A stretch of DNA of 64,000 nt from Sphaerisporangium corydalis. Lineage in GTDB: Bacteria > Actinomycetota > Actinomycetes > Streptosporangiales > Streptosporangiaceae. Shown piece after piece: positions 43,288-52,707 of this stretch. The position numbers were made by a program, and so were the translations under genes. The notes below the pieces were generated by a model. It was not told the origin of the DNA. It ran no database searches and saw nothing but the letters and a program-made list of their open reading frames with translations. Positions within the stretch are counted from its first letter, which is position 1. Each line of letters opens with the position of its first letter. Location of the stretch: contig NZ_JANZYP010000019.1 in the NCBI RefSeq assembly GCF_025506355.1, positions 1 through 64,000 of the forward strand, in the 5' to 3' direction.

Positions 43288-46200
43288 CTAGCGCAGGTCG
43301 AACGCCCTGGTCGTGGTCTGGACGACGCGGTCGCCCGCGGTGTCCCAGGCCTCGGCCCTGAGGCTGACCGCGCCCTTGGTGAGAGCGAGCCTGGGGTAGG
43401 TCAGCGAGGCGGTGAACGTGCCGTCGTGGTCGCGGCGGATGTCGACCGGCCGCCAGTTCGCGCCGTCGTCGGTGCTGGCCCACAGCTTCAGGCCGGCGAT
43501 GGCGGGCATGCGCCCGGTGCTCTGCGAGTGGTAGGCGCTCACCGTGAAGGTGTGCCGGCTCCCGGCGGGCACCGTGTTGTCCAGCGCGACGCTCGCGGTC
43601 ATGTCGTAGGACACGAACACCACCGGTTCCGGCCGGCACGGCGCGGTGGCGCCGTACAGGGTGCCCGCGCAGACGACGCCGGGGAGCACGGTGTCCTTGG
43701 CCACCGCCGCGGAACCGAAACTCCACTCGGTGTGCGTCCGCAAGGAGGTGTCGTCGAGCGCCAGCCGGTAGGAACCGGCCGCCTCCGGCAGCGTGAACGA
43801 GGGGAACCCCGACGTGCCGGCGGGGACCTCCACGCCGTCCTTGTACAGGTGCACGCCGCCGATCCACGACCCGCCGAACTGGTCGTGCCCGCCGATGTGG
43901 GTGAAGTTGGGCCACAGGGTGTCGCCCTGCCGGCAGACCGAGCACAGCGAGATGATGTTCTGCGTGCCGGGCGGGGCCTTCGGGTCGGGCAGCTTGGCGA
44001 CCCGGTCCGGCACGGTCACCGTGCCCGGCATGAACGGCCCGGCGTTCCAGTGCCGGGTGAGGTGCGCCGGACGGTCCCACACGTCGAGCGTCAGGGGGTT
44101 CTCGGTGCCGGCGGCGCTCGCGTTGCCGATGTCGAGCGCCTCGGCGTCGAGCGGGCCGATGTACTCGCGGCGGGTTCCCGGCCCCTTCAGCACCGGCAGG
44201 AAGGAGGGGAAGTACAACATCTGCTTCATCCTCATCGGCACCGAGCTGGCGTAGACGTCGGCGGGCGTGCCGGAGTGGTAGTACGCGTCCACCGTCGCCA
44301 GCCGCCGGTCGGTGAGCCTGTAGTGCAGCGAGGCGGGCACGCGCCCCTCCTCGATGGGGTGCAGCGCGTAGGCGTAGGACGAGTCCGGCGTGCCCTTCAC
44401 GGTGACCGTGACCGGCTCGGCCGCCAGCCGCTTGAGCAGCGCCCGGGCCTCGGCGGGGGGAAGCGTCACGTACGGGATGCCGATGGTCGTCGAGGGGTCG
44501 GCGTCGGTGGGGTACACGCCCTCGGGGATGGTCGGCCCGCCGAAGCAGGAGCCGAGCGCCCCGGACGGCCACAGCAGGACGCCGGCCGCGCCCGCGTCCT
44601 TGAGGTCGTGGAACCGGTCGATCCGGCCGGCGCACTCCTGGCCGTCGTCGAGCAGCGCGAGTCTGCCCTTGAGGTCGAGCCCGGCGAGGTCCTGCGGGGT
44701 GCCGGTCCCGGCGTCGACGAGCCGGGCCGTCAGCGTGCCGTCGAAGGGGATCTGGCCGTCCATGAGGCCCCCGTTGGGGGTGGTCCCGTCGTGCGGCCAG
44801 ATCTCCGGGTGCAGCGTCAGCGGGTGGCGCCCGCCCACCTCCATGGTCACCTCCGGGGCGGTCAGCGCCCAGCTCGAGGTGTAGAGGAACCCGCCCTTCC
44901 GCACCGGCCTGGTGGGGTTCACCCACTGCCGGATGAACGTGGCCGCCACCTCGTAGCCGCCCCAGATGTCGCCGTCCGTCGTGGTCCGCTGGTAGAAGGT
45001 GTACGCGCCCAGCGCCGGGGTGACGGCCGACGGCCGGGGCGTGTCGAAGGTGATCTGGCGGAGGTCGCGCGCGTCGAGGGTGACCTCGGTGTCCCCGTCG
45101 ACCGTGACCTCCGGCGCGATCATCCACGCGTCGTTCTGGGTGTACGCCGAGGGGTCGATCCACATGTACGACTCGGTGACGCTGTAGGTGCCCTTCGGCA
45201 CCAGCACCTTGCTCACGCCCGTCGACACGTGCTGGGCCCGCGAGGACATCGAGCCTCGGCCGCCGGACACGTCGAGCACGTCGAGCAGGCTCGCGTCGGC
45301 GGGGGCGCCGTCGCGGCCGAGGGTGCGGATGGTCAGCGCCACCTTGGGCGGCTCGCGGAGCAGGCCGACGGGCGTGGTCAGGTGGACCCCGTGGCCGTCG
45401 GTCGCGGTCACGGCGCCCGTGTAGGTGCCGGCCGCGAGCGCGGCCACGTCCAGAGTGAGGGTGGCCGTCGCGGTCCCGCCCGCCGGGATCGTCACGGTCG
45501 CGTCCGCGGTGAGCGCGCCCGGGGGCGCGGCCCGCCCGTCGAGGGTCGCCAGCGTGGGGGTCAGGGTGAGGGTCACCGGCTGGTCGGCCAGGTTGCCGTA
45601 GGTGAGGCGCTTGGCGATCGGGGCGCTGCCCTCGGGCACCAGGCCGTAGTCGGCGCTCGGCGTGGCGGCGTGGACCTGCTGGGCGACCGCGGTCCCGACG
45701 TCCAGGCGTCCCGCGCCACGCTCGTAGACGGTCAGGCCGACGTCCTTGGCGGTGCTCATCAGCGCGGCCTTGAGTTGCGGCCCCGTCCAGCCGGGGTGCC
45801 GCTGCGCCAGGATCGCCGCGGCGCCGGAGACGTGCGGGGTGGCCATCGAGGTGCCCGACAGCGTGGTGTAGGAGTCGTCGACCGGGGTGCCGAGACCGGT
45901 GCCCGCCGCGCGGGCGGCGACGATGTTCTGACCCGGCGCCGCGATGTCCGGCTTGAGCGCCCCGTCGAGCAGGGGGCCGCGACTGGAGTACGACGAGAGC
46001 TTGTCGCTCTTGTCGGTGGAGGCGACCGTCAGCGCCGACGCGGCGACGCCCGGCGTCTCGATCGTCTCGTCGGCGCCGCTGTTGCCTGCGGCGATGACGA
46101 ACAGCGTGCCCGTGGAGGCGGTCAGGTCGTCGACCGCCTGGGTGAGGGGGTCGCCGCCGTCGGTCGCCTGGCCGCCGATGCTGATGCTGACGACCCGCGC

Positions 46201-47208
46201 GCCGCTGGAGGCGGCCCACTGCATGCCGTCGATCACCGAGCTCCAGTCGCCGGACCCGGAGTCGTCGAGGACCTTCCCGATGACGAGTTTCACGCCGGGG
46301 GCGACGCCCTTGTACCTGCCGCCGGAGGCGGCGCCGCTGCCGGTGATGATGGAGGCCACGTGCGTGCCGTGCCCGTTGCCGTCGGCCACCGGCACGCCCG
46401 GGACGAACGACCTCTCCTCGACGACCTTGCCGGCCAGGTCCGGGTGGGTCTCGTCGATGCCGGTGTCCAGGATGGCGACCTTGACGCCGGTGCCGTCGTA
46501 CCCGGCGGCCCACGCCTGCGGGGCGCCGATCAGCGGCACGCTCTGGTCGAGGTCGGCCTTGACCTTCCTGTCCAGCCACAGGTGCGCGAGCCCCGCGCCG
46601 AGCGTGCGGGCCGTCGCGTCCTGGCCGTGCACGGCCGACCAGAAGGCGGCGGTGCCGGCGTGCGGGACCGAGAGGGCGGCGCCGTGGACGCTGTCGAGCG
46701 TCCGGGTCGGCGTGCTGGCGGGGAGCGCGTCGGCCGCGCCTTGGATCGCCGCCCTGCCGGTGCCGGGGTACTGCACGATCACCGGTGTCCCGGACGCCTG
46801 GTCGTCGGCGTAGCCGTTCTCGGCCAGGTACTTCACGTCGAACAGCTCCCGGTCGAGCCGGCCCGCCGCGATGAGCGGCAGCGCGTCGTCGGGGTAGACG
46901 TAGAAGCCGCCGGGGCCGGCCATGCCCCGGAAGACCGGCAGGCGGTGGCCGGGCCTCGGGGCGGCCTTGGCCTGGAAGCCGTAGTGGCCGCCGCCGGCGT
47001 CGGTGAGCGTCACCTGGTCGCCGGTGATCAGGGTGACGACGTGCCTGCCCGGCTTGACGCCGTCGAGCGATATCGGCGCGAGGGGGGTCGCCGGGGACCG
47101 GTCGCCGTCGTTCGCCGTGGCGGGCGGCGCGGGCGACGCCACCGCCATGGCGATCACCATCGCGGCCGCGGCCGGCCCGCGCCTCAGCGGGCCTTTCGGG
47201 ATCTTCAT
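43288..47208 (-). CDS. Secreted S8 (subtilisin-like) serine peptidase, multidomain
   Basis: A 1306-residue exported peptidase. Signal peptide about 1-32 (AAAAMVIAMAVASPAPP), then a propeptide (about 50-215). The catalytic domain (about 225-500) has Asp248 (VAILDTGID), His280 (GNGHGTHVAS), the oxyanion Asn in AAGNSG and Ser454 (LSGTSMATPH), all intact. A beta-sandwich-rich C-terminal half of about 800 residues follows, with a PA-like insert near 830-880 (DAGAAGVLLWPSGALG). Large S8 peptidases of this form are secreted or cell-wall associated. It begins about 14 kb before the end of a continuous minus-strand block containing the LamG and RHS genes (85 bp gap to LamG, no hairpin seen), so it may process those proteins. 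A possible 34-codon ORF lies just upstream. Confidence 0.92.
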   Translation of the reverse strand: MKIPKGPLRRGPAAAAMVIAMAVASPAPPATANDGDRSPATPLAPISLDGVKPGRHVVTLITGDQVTLTDAGGGHYGFQAKAAPRPGHRLPVFRGMAGPGGFYVYPDDALPLIAAGRLDRELFDVKYLAENGYADDQASGTPVIVQYPGTGRAAIQGAADALPASTPTRTLDSVHGAALSVPHAGTAAFWSAVHGQDATARTLGAGLAHLWLDRKVKADLDQSVPLIGAPQAWAAGYDGTGVKVAILDTGIDETHPDLAGKVVEERSFVPGVPVADGNGHGTHVASIITGSGAASGGRYKGVAPGVKLVIGKVLDDSGSGDWSSVIDGMQWAASSGARVVSISIGGQATDGGDPLTQAVDDLTASTGTLFVIAAGNSGADETIETPGVAASALTVASTDKSDKLSSYSSRGPLLDGALKPDIAAPGQNIVAARAAGTGLGTPVDDSYTTLSGTSMATPHVSGAAAILAQRHPGWTGPQLKAALMSTAKDVGLTVYERGAGRLDVGTAVAQQVHAATPSADYGLVPEGSAPIAKRLTYGNLADQPVTLTLTPTLATLDGRAAPPGALTADATVTIPAGGTATATLTLDVAALAAGTYTGAVTATDGHGVHLTTPVGLLREPPKVALTIRTLGRDGAPADASLLDVLDVSGGRGSMSSRAQHVSTGVSKVLVPKGTYSVTESYMWIDPSAYTQNDAWMIAPEVTVDGDTEVTLDARDLRQITFDTPRPSAVTPALGAYTFYQRTTTDGDIWGGYEVAATFIRQWVNPTRPVRKGGFLYTSSWALTAPEVTMEVGGRHPLTLHPEIWPHDGTTPNGGLMDGQIPFDGTLTARLVDAGTGTPQDLAGLDLKGRLALLDDGQECAGRIDRFHDLKDAGAAGVLLWPSGALGSCFGGPTIPEGVYPTDADPSTTIGIPYVTLPPAEARALLKRLAAEPVTVTVKGTPDSSYAYALHPIEEGRVPASLHYRLTDRRLATVDAYYHSGTPADVYASSVPMRMKQMLYFPSFLPVLKGPGTRREYIGPLDAEALDIGNASAAGTENPLTLDVWDRPAHLTRHWNAGPFMPGTVTVPDRVAKLPDPKAPPGTQNIISLCSVCRQGDTLWPNFTHIGGHDQFGGSWIGGVHLYKDGVEVPAGTSGFPSFTLPEAAGSYRLALDDTSLRTHTEWSFGSAAVAKDTVLPGVVCAGTLYGATAPCRPEPVVFVSYDMTASVALDNTVPAGSRHTFTVSAYHSQSTGRMPAIAGLKLWASTDDGANWRPVDIRRDHDGTFTASLTYPRLALTKGAVSLRAEAWDTAGDRVVQTTTRAFDLR

Positions 47209-47314
47209 CGGGTCTCCTGGGAGCGGGAAAGGTCATGCCGGCCGTCGCACGGGCAGAGGGGGCTCGTCGCACGGGCGGGCGGGGGACGCAAGCGGGCCGT
47301 GCCCGGCGGCGGGG

Positions 47315-47419
47315 TCACAGGGGTTCGTAGTCGTCGGCCCCGGATCCCGGACGCCCCTGCTCCTCACCCGAAGGCTCGTCGGAGTACTCGTCCGAGAGCT
47401 CTTCCGGGGGCATGTTCAT
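47315..47419 (-). CDS. Possible 34-residue acidic peptide upstream of the S8 peptidase
   Basis: From ATG 47419 (or ATG 47413, two codons later) a short frame begins MNMPPEELSDEYSDEPSGEE and ends with ADDYEPL at TGA 47315. Eleven of its 34 residues are Asp/Glu and it has no hydrophobic stretch. No clear ribosome site precedes the first ATG, though GC-rich third positions agree with translation. It could be a leader peptide, a small regulator or chance. It is on the same strand as, and 106 bp upstream of, the peptidase. Confidence 0.3.
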   Translation of the reverse strand: MNMPPEELSDEYSDEPSGEEQGRPGSGADDYEPL

Positions 47420-47505
47420 GGGGAGAGTTTCGGGTCACCCGGAATCGCTTGTCATGCGGCAGATGACCTAATGAATGGAACACGGCCGCGCTGACGCGGG
47501 CGCGG

Positions 47506-47640
47506 TGATGACCGGGCCGATCCCGGCGGGTTCGATCTTGGCGGGGGCCGACTCGGCGGCTCGATCGTGAAGGGTCGAATCGGCGACTCGGTCATGACAG
47601 GGCCGATCCCGGCGGCTCGATCGAAATGACCGGGTCGATC
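47506..47640 (+). repeat. Degenerate 27-30 bp repeat downstream of the LAL regulator
   Basis: Four to five imperfect units of the kind ATGACAGGGCCGATCCCGGC followed by GGCTCGATC are recognisable between 47506 and 47640. They fill the gap between the possible acidic peptide's promoter and the stop codon of the minus-strand LAL regulator. Unit boundaries are blurred. Confidence 0.5.
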
Positions 47641-47670
47641 CCCCGGTCCCCCGGTGCCGGACAGGCAGGG

Positions 47671-50600
47671 TCAGGACACGACGCCGGACTCGATCGCGCT
47701 CACCGCGAGCGCCGTGCGCGAGGTGACGCCGAGCTTGCGCATCGCCGAGTTCACCTGCGCGGCGACGGTCTTCGGCGAGCGCGACAGGATGGTGGCGACC
47801 TCCCGGTTCGTCGCGCCGGTCGCGACCAGCCTGACGACCTCCAGCTCCCGGGGCGAGAGCTGGTCGCCGTAGCCGCGCCGCCCGCGCCCGCGCGGCTCGA
47901 CGCCCTGGTCACGCAGCATGCGCGCCACCCGGTCGGCCGCCGCACGCGCGCCCAGGGCGGTCAGCGCCTCGAGCACCGCCCGCGCCAGGGACGTGGCCGC
48001 CTCGGTCTCCCCCGCGCGCAGCAGGCAGCCGGCCTGCCGCTCCCGCGCGAGCAGCATGTCGTACGGGCGCGGCAGCCACCGCCAGACCTCCGCCGCCTCC
48101 GCGTACGCATCGGCCGCGCGGGCGTACGCGCCCGCCGCCCCGCGCACGCCCGTACGATCCGGCGCCGTCCCCGCGACCGGCGCCGTCCCCGCGACCGGCT
48201 GCTCCGGAGTCGTGGCCGCGCCCGCCGCTTCCGGAGTCGTGGCCGCCGCGGCGGCGCGGCCCTCGGCCAGGACGGCGCGGCTCAGGGCCACCGCGGCCTC
48301 GGGTGCCGGCGCCTCCCGGCCGTGCGTCCACGCGGCGAACGCGTCGATCATCCCGGCGGCCTCGTCCGCGCGCCCGGCCATGACGAGCGCGTGGACGTGG
48401 ACGGGCGCGAGCTCGGCGGCCCAGAGCCAGACCCCCTTGCGCGCGATCAGCCGCATCGGCTCCCCGGTGACGCGCAGGGCCCCCTCGGCGTCGCCCCGCG
48501 CGAGGAGCGACCGGGCCAGCGCGGCGGCCGGTTCGGCGACCACCTCCGAGCCGAGGTGCCGGCGCGCGTCGGTGAACACGAGCGTGAACTGCTCGCCCGC
48601 GCCGGGCGCGCCGGTCGCCTCCCCCAGCAGGGCGCGGACCAGCACCGCCTCCAGCCGCGTCACCGGCTGGATCTCCGGGTCGCCCGCCAGGGCATCGGCG
48701 CGCTCCGCCAGCCCCTGCCAGTCGCCGGTGAACCAGTCCAGGTGGAGCCGGGTCACGGCGATCGTCTGCGCGTAGCGCGGGAACTGGTACTGCTCGGCCA
48801 TCGCCGCGCCCGTCGCGAGATGCCGGGCGGCGTCGGCGTACCGGCCCCAGCGGACCCCGGCGTCGCCGAGGTTCAGGTGCCCCTTGCCGTGCCGCCTGGC
48901 CTCGCCGGCGGTGGCCGCGACGCTGGGGATCCTCGCGCCCTCCGACCATCCTGACTCCTCACCGAGGAGCACCAGGGCGCCGACGCGTTCCACCAGGAGG
49001 TCCTGGCGCTCGGCCTCCGGCAGCGACTCGGCCGCCGGGACCGCGCGGCGCAGCCAGCGCAGGTGCCGGGACACCGGCGCAGTGCTCTCCCTCGGCCAGC
49101 CGAGGATGGTCATGGCCTTGGCGGCCCGGTAGGAGCCGTCCGGCAGGTGGCGCACGGCCGTGGCGAGCTCGCTCCACCCGGACTCGAAGTCCTCCATGAG
49201 GGTGAGGACGCGGCCGAGCTCGTAGCGGATCTCGGCCGCCTCGACGGGCGACGGCCCCAGGGACTCCAGCGCGGTCCTGAGCGAGGCGGCCAGCACGCGG
49301 AAGCGTTCGTCGCCCATGAACGTGGTGAAGGGCATCTTGGCCGCCAGCCGGGCGACGCCGGTGGCGGGCACGTCTGGGTGGGTGATGAGCTCGTACAGCA
49401 GGGTCTCGCCACCGGCGGCGTCCGCGGTGGCCAGGGCCAGGTCGGCCGCCCGCTCGGCGTACCTCATCCAGGCGGCCACCTCCCCCGCCTCGCGGAAGTG
49501 GCGGGCGAGCCGGAACACCGGCGCCGTCGCGCGGGCCGCCAGGGCGTGACCGGCCCGCAGGTGCATCACGCGGCGGTCCGGGCCCGGGGTCGCCTCGTAC
49601 ACCGCCCTCGCGGCGAGCGCGTGCCGGAACTCCAGCAGGCCGCCGTCCTCGCGCAGCAGCCCGCAGGCCGCGGCCTCCGCGACACCGGCCTCCGCCTCCG
49701 GCGCGGGCGCGGCGATCACGGCGCCCAGCGTGGCGGCGTCCTCCGGGGCGGCCAGCACGGCCGCGGCCCGCAGCACGGCCCTGGCGGGGGCGCTCAGCCG
49801 GCCGACCCGTTCGAGCACCGCGTCGCGCACCGTCGGGGGGACGTCGATGTCGCTGAGCCTGCGGCGCACCCATTCGCCGTCGCGGCGGGCCAGGTCGGCG
49901 CGGTCGTGCAGCAGGCGCACCGACTCCTCGACGGCCAGCGGGATGCCGTCGGTGTGCTGGTGCAGCAGCGCGGCGAACTCCGGCGATACCGGCTCGTCGT
50001 CCAGCATCGAGGACACCAGCCGGCCGGTGTCGGCCACGTCGAGCGGCCCGACGGCCAGGCGCAGCCGCGCGGTGCCCGCCGGCGGCCGGGACGACAGCCG
50101 CAGCAGCAGCGAGCCCGGGGGCACGTCCTCGGGGCGGTAGGTCACCACGAGGCTGATGGGCTGCGGGTGCCGGGCGACGAGGAACAGCAGGAACTCCAGC
50201 GTCGCGTCGTCGGCCCAGTGGACGTCCTCGACCGCGAGGACCGACACCCGGAGCCGGTCGAGGACCTCGGCGAGCGCGCGGAAGAGCCGGTGCTGGACCG
50301 CGCGGGCGTCGTCGAGCTGGTCCGGCGCCGGCGGCAGGTCGCCCGCCCACTCGGGGAACAGCGGCCGCAGCGCCCCGGCGAGCGCGCTCAGCCGCAGCCC
50401 GCCGACCCGGTCGGTCCCCTGGCGCAGCGCGTCCACGATCGGCCCGAGCGTGTACGGCTCGCGGAAGGGGGGACACCAGGCGACCAGGCTGCGGTGCCGG
50501 CCGGCGACCGGGGAGCCGAGGAACTCGCGCAGGAGGCGGCTCTTGCCGACCCCGGCCTCCCCCTCGACCAGGACGATGGCCGGTCCCCTGGCCAGCGCCT

Positions 50601-50694
50601 GCCCGAAGGCCGCGAGCTCGGGCTCGCGCCCGATGAGCGCGGGCACCGACATCAGGCGTGAGGCGCCGGACTCGGGCGTGGCCGCAGCGGTCAT
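47671..50694 (-). CDS. LAL-type LuxR regulator with N-terminal AAA ATPase
   Basis: A 1007-residue large ATP-binding LuxR regulator. The AAA/NACHT-like domain opens with IGREPELAAFGQAL, followed by Walker A GEAGVGKS (45-52) and a Walker B-like VLAVEDVHWADD (about 160-171). A long helical, TPR-like middle (about 350-930) precedes a C-terminal LuxR HTH (about 945-1000; LSPRELEVVRLVATGATNRE, SRSPKTVAAQVNSAMRKLGV). ATG 50694 is used, with GGGAG 7 nt upstream; the frame continues upstream without a better start. Divergent from the peptide-type ABC importer, which it may regulate in response to a nutrient. LAL proteins of the MalT type respond to inducers with ATP. Confidence 0.92.
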   Translation of the reverse strand: MTAAATPESGASRLMSVPALIGREPELAAFGQALARGPAIVLVEGEAGVGKSRLLREFLGSPVAGRHRSLVAWCPPFREPYTLGPIVDALRQGTDRVGGLRLSALAGALRPLFPEWAGDLPPAPDQLDDARAVQHRLFRALAEVLDRLRVSVLAVEDVHWADDATLEFLLFLVARHPQPISLVVTYRPEDVPPGSLLLRLSSRPPAGTARLRLAVGPLDVADTGRLVSSMLDDEPVSPEFAALLHQHTDGIPLAVEESVRLLHDRADLARRDGEWVRRRLSDIDVPPTVRDAVLERVGRLSAPARAVLRAAAVLAAPEDAATLGAVIAAPAPEAEAGVAEAAACGLLREDGGLLEFRHALAARAVYEATPGPDRRVMHLRAGHALAARATAPVFRLARHFREAGEVAAWMRYAERAADLALATADAAGGETLLYELITHPDVPATGVARLAAKMPFTTFMGDERFRVLAASLRTALESLGPSPVEAAEIRYELGRVLTLMEDFESGWSELATAVRHLPDGSYRAAKAMTILGWPRESTAPVSRHLRWLRRAVPAAESLPEAERQDLLVERVGALVLLGEESGWSEGARIPSVAATAGEARRHGKGHLNLGDAGVRWGRYADAARHLATGAAMAEQYQFPRYAQTIAVTRLHLDWFTGDWQGLAERADALAGDPEIQPVTRLEAVLVRALLGEATGAPGAGEQFTLVFTDARRHLGSEVVAEPAAALARSLLARGDAEGALRVTGEPMRLIARKGVWLWAAELAPVHVHALVMAGRADEAAGMIDAFAAWTHGREAPAPEAAVALSRAVLAEGRAAAAATTPEAAGAATTPEQPVAGTAPVAGTAPDRTGVRGAAGAYARAADAYAEAAEVWRWLPRPYDMLLARERQAGCLLRAGETEAATSLARAVLEALTALGARAAADRVARMLRDQGVEPRGRGRRGYGDQLSPRELEVVRLVATGATNREVATILSRSPKTVAAQVNSAMRKLGVTSRTALAVSAIESGVVS

Positions 50695-51090
50695 GGCCGG
50701 GCTCCCAACCGTGGGGTCACGGCCCGGGAGACCGCTGCCCGGTGCCGGTGGTCTCCTCGGGAAGCACAGCGCCGGACGTGCCCTCGGGCCACGAACGGGA
50801 CCGGGCCGGCACTGGAAGACCTGCCGATACCCGAATTCGATCATCCTAATGCCCGGTGCCCGCGCCGCGCCAGGCAGCCCCGAATCAGGCATTTCCCACT
50901 ATTCATGTAGGATTCCCGCAGTGAGGTGGTAATGGGGGCGGTACGCCGCCACCAGCACCGATCCCTCCCCCACAGAGCAGCAACCACCGGGCCCCGCGCC
51001 CGGCGACGCGCGCCGCGACCGCTCGCACCCCCGGCGAGCCCGCGGCCGTCTCGTACCAACGGCCGTACGGCTGTCGACCAGGAGAAACCA
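50695..51090. promoter_or_regulatory. 396-bp divergent regulatory region with possible leader ORF
   Basis: This separates the LAL regulator from the importer. A TAGGAT (50908-50913) could be the -10 of the importer. GAGGTGG just before ATG 50932 is a credible ribosome site for an in-frame upstream segment starting MGAVRRHQHRSLPHRAATTG that would run into the binding-protein frame without a stop. The real lipoprotein start is GTG 51091. A CCGGGC/GCCCGG hairpin near 50990-51007 and the palindrome GCCGTACGGC near 51062 follow. Confidence 0.35.
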
Positions 51091-52632
51091 GTGAACAGGA
51101 AGACGACGTCGCTCTTCGGCGCCGCGGCCGCGCTCGCCCTCGCACTGACCGCCTGCGGCGGTGGCGGGACCGGCGGCACAGGAACGGACGCGGGGCCGAA
51201 CAGCGGCGCCCCGGCGGCGGCCTCGTCCGACCCGGACGCGACGATCGGGATCGGTTCGCTCTACGAGCCGCAGAACCTCGACAACACCGCCGGCGGCGGG
51301 CAGGGCATCACCGAGGCGTTCAACGGCAACGTCTACGAGGGCCTGTTCCGGCTCACCGACGACGGCAAGGTCGAGAACCTGCTGGCCGAGGACTACAAGG
51401 TCGCGCCGGACGGCCTGACCTACACCTTCACCCTGCGCGACGGCGTGAAGTTCCACTCGGGCGAGCCGCTCACCTCGGCGGACGTGAAGTACAGCATCGA
51501 GAAGGTCACCGCGAAGGACTCCCAGTCCGCCCGCAAGAGCAGCTTCGAGGTGATCAAGAAGATCGCGACCCCCGACGAGCGCACGGTCACCGTGACGCTG
51601 TCGAGCAAGTCGATCTCCTTCGTGTACAACCTCAGCTACATCTGGATCATCGACCACAAGGCGACGGGGCTCACGACCACGGAGGCCGGCACCGGGCCGT
51701 ACAAGCTCGGGACCTGGAAGCGCGGCGCCTCGCTGACCCTGGACCGCTTCCCGGGCTACTGGGGCACACCCGCCACCAACAAGCAGGTGGTGTTCCACTA
51801 CTACACCGACGCCAGCGCGCTCAACAACGCGCTGCTGACCAACGCGGTCGACGTCGTGACCAGCGAGCAGAGCCCTGACGCCCTGGAGCAGTTCAAGAAC
51901 AACGGCGACTACAAGGTCAACGACGGGCACTCGACGACCAAGCTGCTCCTGGCCTTCAACGACCGCGAGGCGCCCTTCGACAAGCCGCTGGTCCGCAAGG
52001 CCGTCACCTCCGCGATCGACAACAAGAAGCTGCTCAACTCCATCTGGGGCGAGTACGGCACGCTGATCGGCTCGATGGTGCCGCCCACCGACCCCTGGTA
52101 CGAGGACCTCACCAAGGTCAACCCGTACGACCTGAACCTGGCCAAGAAGGAACTCGCCGACGCCGGGTACCCGAACGGATTCGCCTTCACGCTGGACACC
52201 CCGAACTACGACCCCCACCCCACAGCGGCCACGTTCGTGAAGTCGGAGCTCGCCAAGGTCGGCATCACCGTGAAGATCAACGTCATCACGGCCGACGAGT
52301 GGTACACCAAGGTCTACAAGAACCGTGACTTCGCCGCCACGCTCCAGGAGCACGTCAACGACCGCGACGTCGTCTGGTACGGCGACCCGGACTTCTACTG
52401 GGGGTACGACGAGCCGCAGGTCACCGCCTGGGTGAAGCAGGCCGAGCGGTCCGACACGGCCGAGGGGCAGACCGCCCTGCTGAAGAAGGTCAACGAGAAG
52501 ATCGCCGCCGACGCCGCCAGCGACTGGCTCTACCTCTACCCGCAGATCGTCGTCGCCTCGTCCAAACTGTCCGGCTACCCGCTGAACGGCCTCAACTCCC
52601 AGTTCTACGCCTACACCATCAAGAAGAACTGA
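51091..52632 (+). CDS. Family 5 extracellular solute-binding lipoprotein of an ABC importer
   Basis: A 513-residue peptide/nickel-type binding protein (SBP_bac_5). The signal ends in the lipobox LALTAC with Cys at about residue 22, followed by a Gly-rich spacer. Mature-domain signs are IGSLYEPQNLDNTAGGGQGI, FNGNVYEGLFRLTDDGKVEN, the LTYTFTLRDGVKFHSGEPLT signature of family 5 proteins and, near the end, the AADASDWLYLYPQIVV-type region. GTG 51091 has GGAG 6 nt upstream. It is the first gene of a five-gene importer (binding protein, two permeases, two ATPases). The ligand (peptide, opine, glutathione or similar) cannot be read from sequence. A hairpin after the gene probably raises its share of protein relative to the permeases. 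Confidence 0.92.
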   Translation: MNRKTTSLFGAAAALALALTACGGGGTGGTGTDAGPNSGAPAAASSDPDATIGIGSLYEPQNLDNTAGGGQGITEAFNGNVYEGLFRLTDDGKVENLLAEDYKVAPDGLTYTFTLRDGVKFHSGEPLTSADVKYSIEKVTAKDSQSARKSSFEVIKKIATPDERTVTVTLSSKSISFVYNLSYIWIIDHKATGLTTTEAGTGPYKLGTWKRGASLTLDRFPGYWGTPATNKQVVFHYYTDASALNNALLTNAVDVVTSEQSPDALEQFKNNGDYKVNDGHSTTKLLLAFNDREAPFDKPLVRKAVTSAIDNKKLLNSIWGEYGTLIGSMVPPTDPWYEDLTKVNPYDLNLAKKELADAGYPNGFAFTLDTPNYDPHPTAATFVKSELAKVGITVKINVITADEWYTKVYKNRDFAATLQEHVNDRDVVWYGDPDFYWGYDEPQVTAWVKQAERSDTAEGQTALLKKVNEKIAADAASDWLYLYPQIVVASSKLSGYPLNGLNSQFYAYTIKKN

Positions 52633-52651
52633 CCGGCGCCTCCCCTCCCCC

Positions 52652-52676
52652 CGTGCCAGGGCCTCGCCTTGGCACG
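52652..52676 (+). terminator. Imperfect hairpin between binding protein and permease genes
   Basis: CGTGCCAGGG (52652-52661) pairs with CCTTGGCACG (52667-52676) with one mismatch and a 5-nt loop. Position after a binding-protein gene is typical of partial terminators or mRNA-stabilising stems. Confidence 0.5.
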
Positions 52677-52707
52677 AGGGTCGTTCCACCCCGATGATCG
52701 GTTTGCG

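Noticed and set aside
42955-47466. A 1503-codon open frame on the plus strand
   Set aside because: It is antisense to the S8 peptidase and to the start of the LamG gene, has the Arg/Gly/Val-rich low-information composition typical of GC-rich shadow frames, and shows no family motif.
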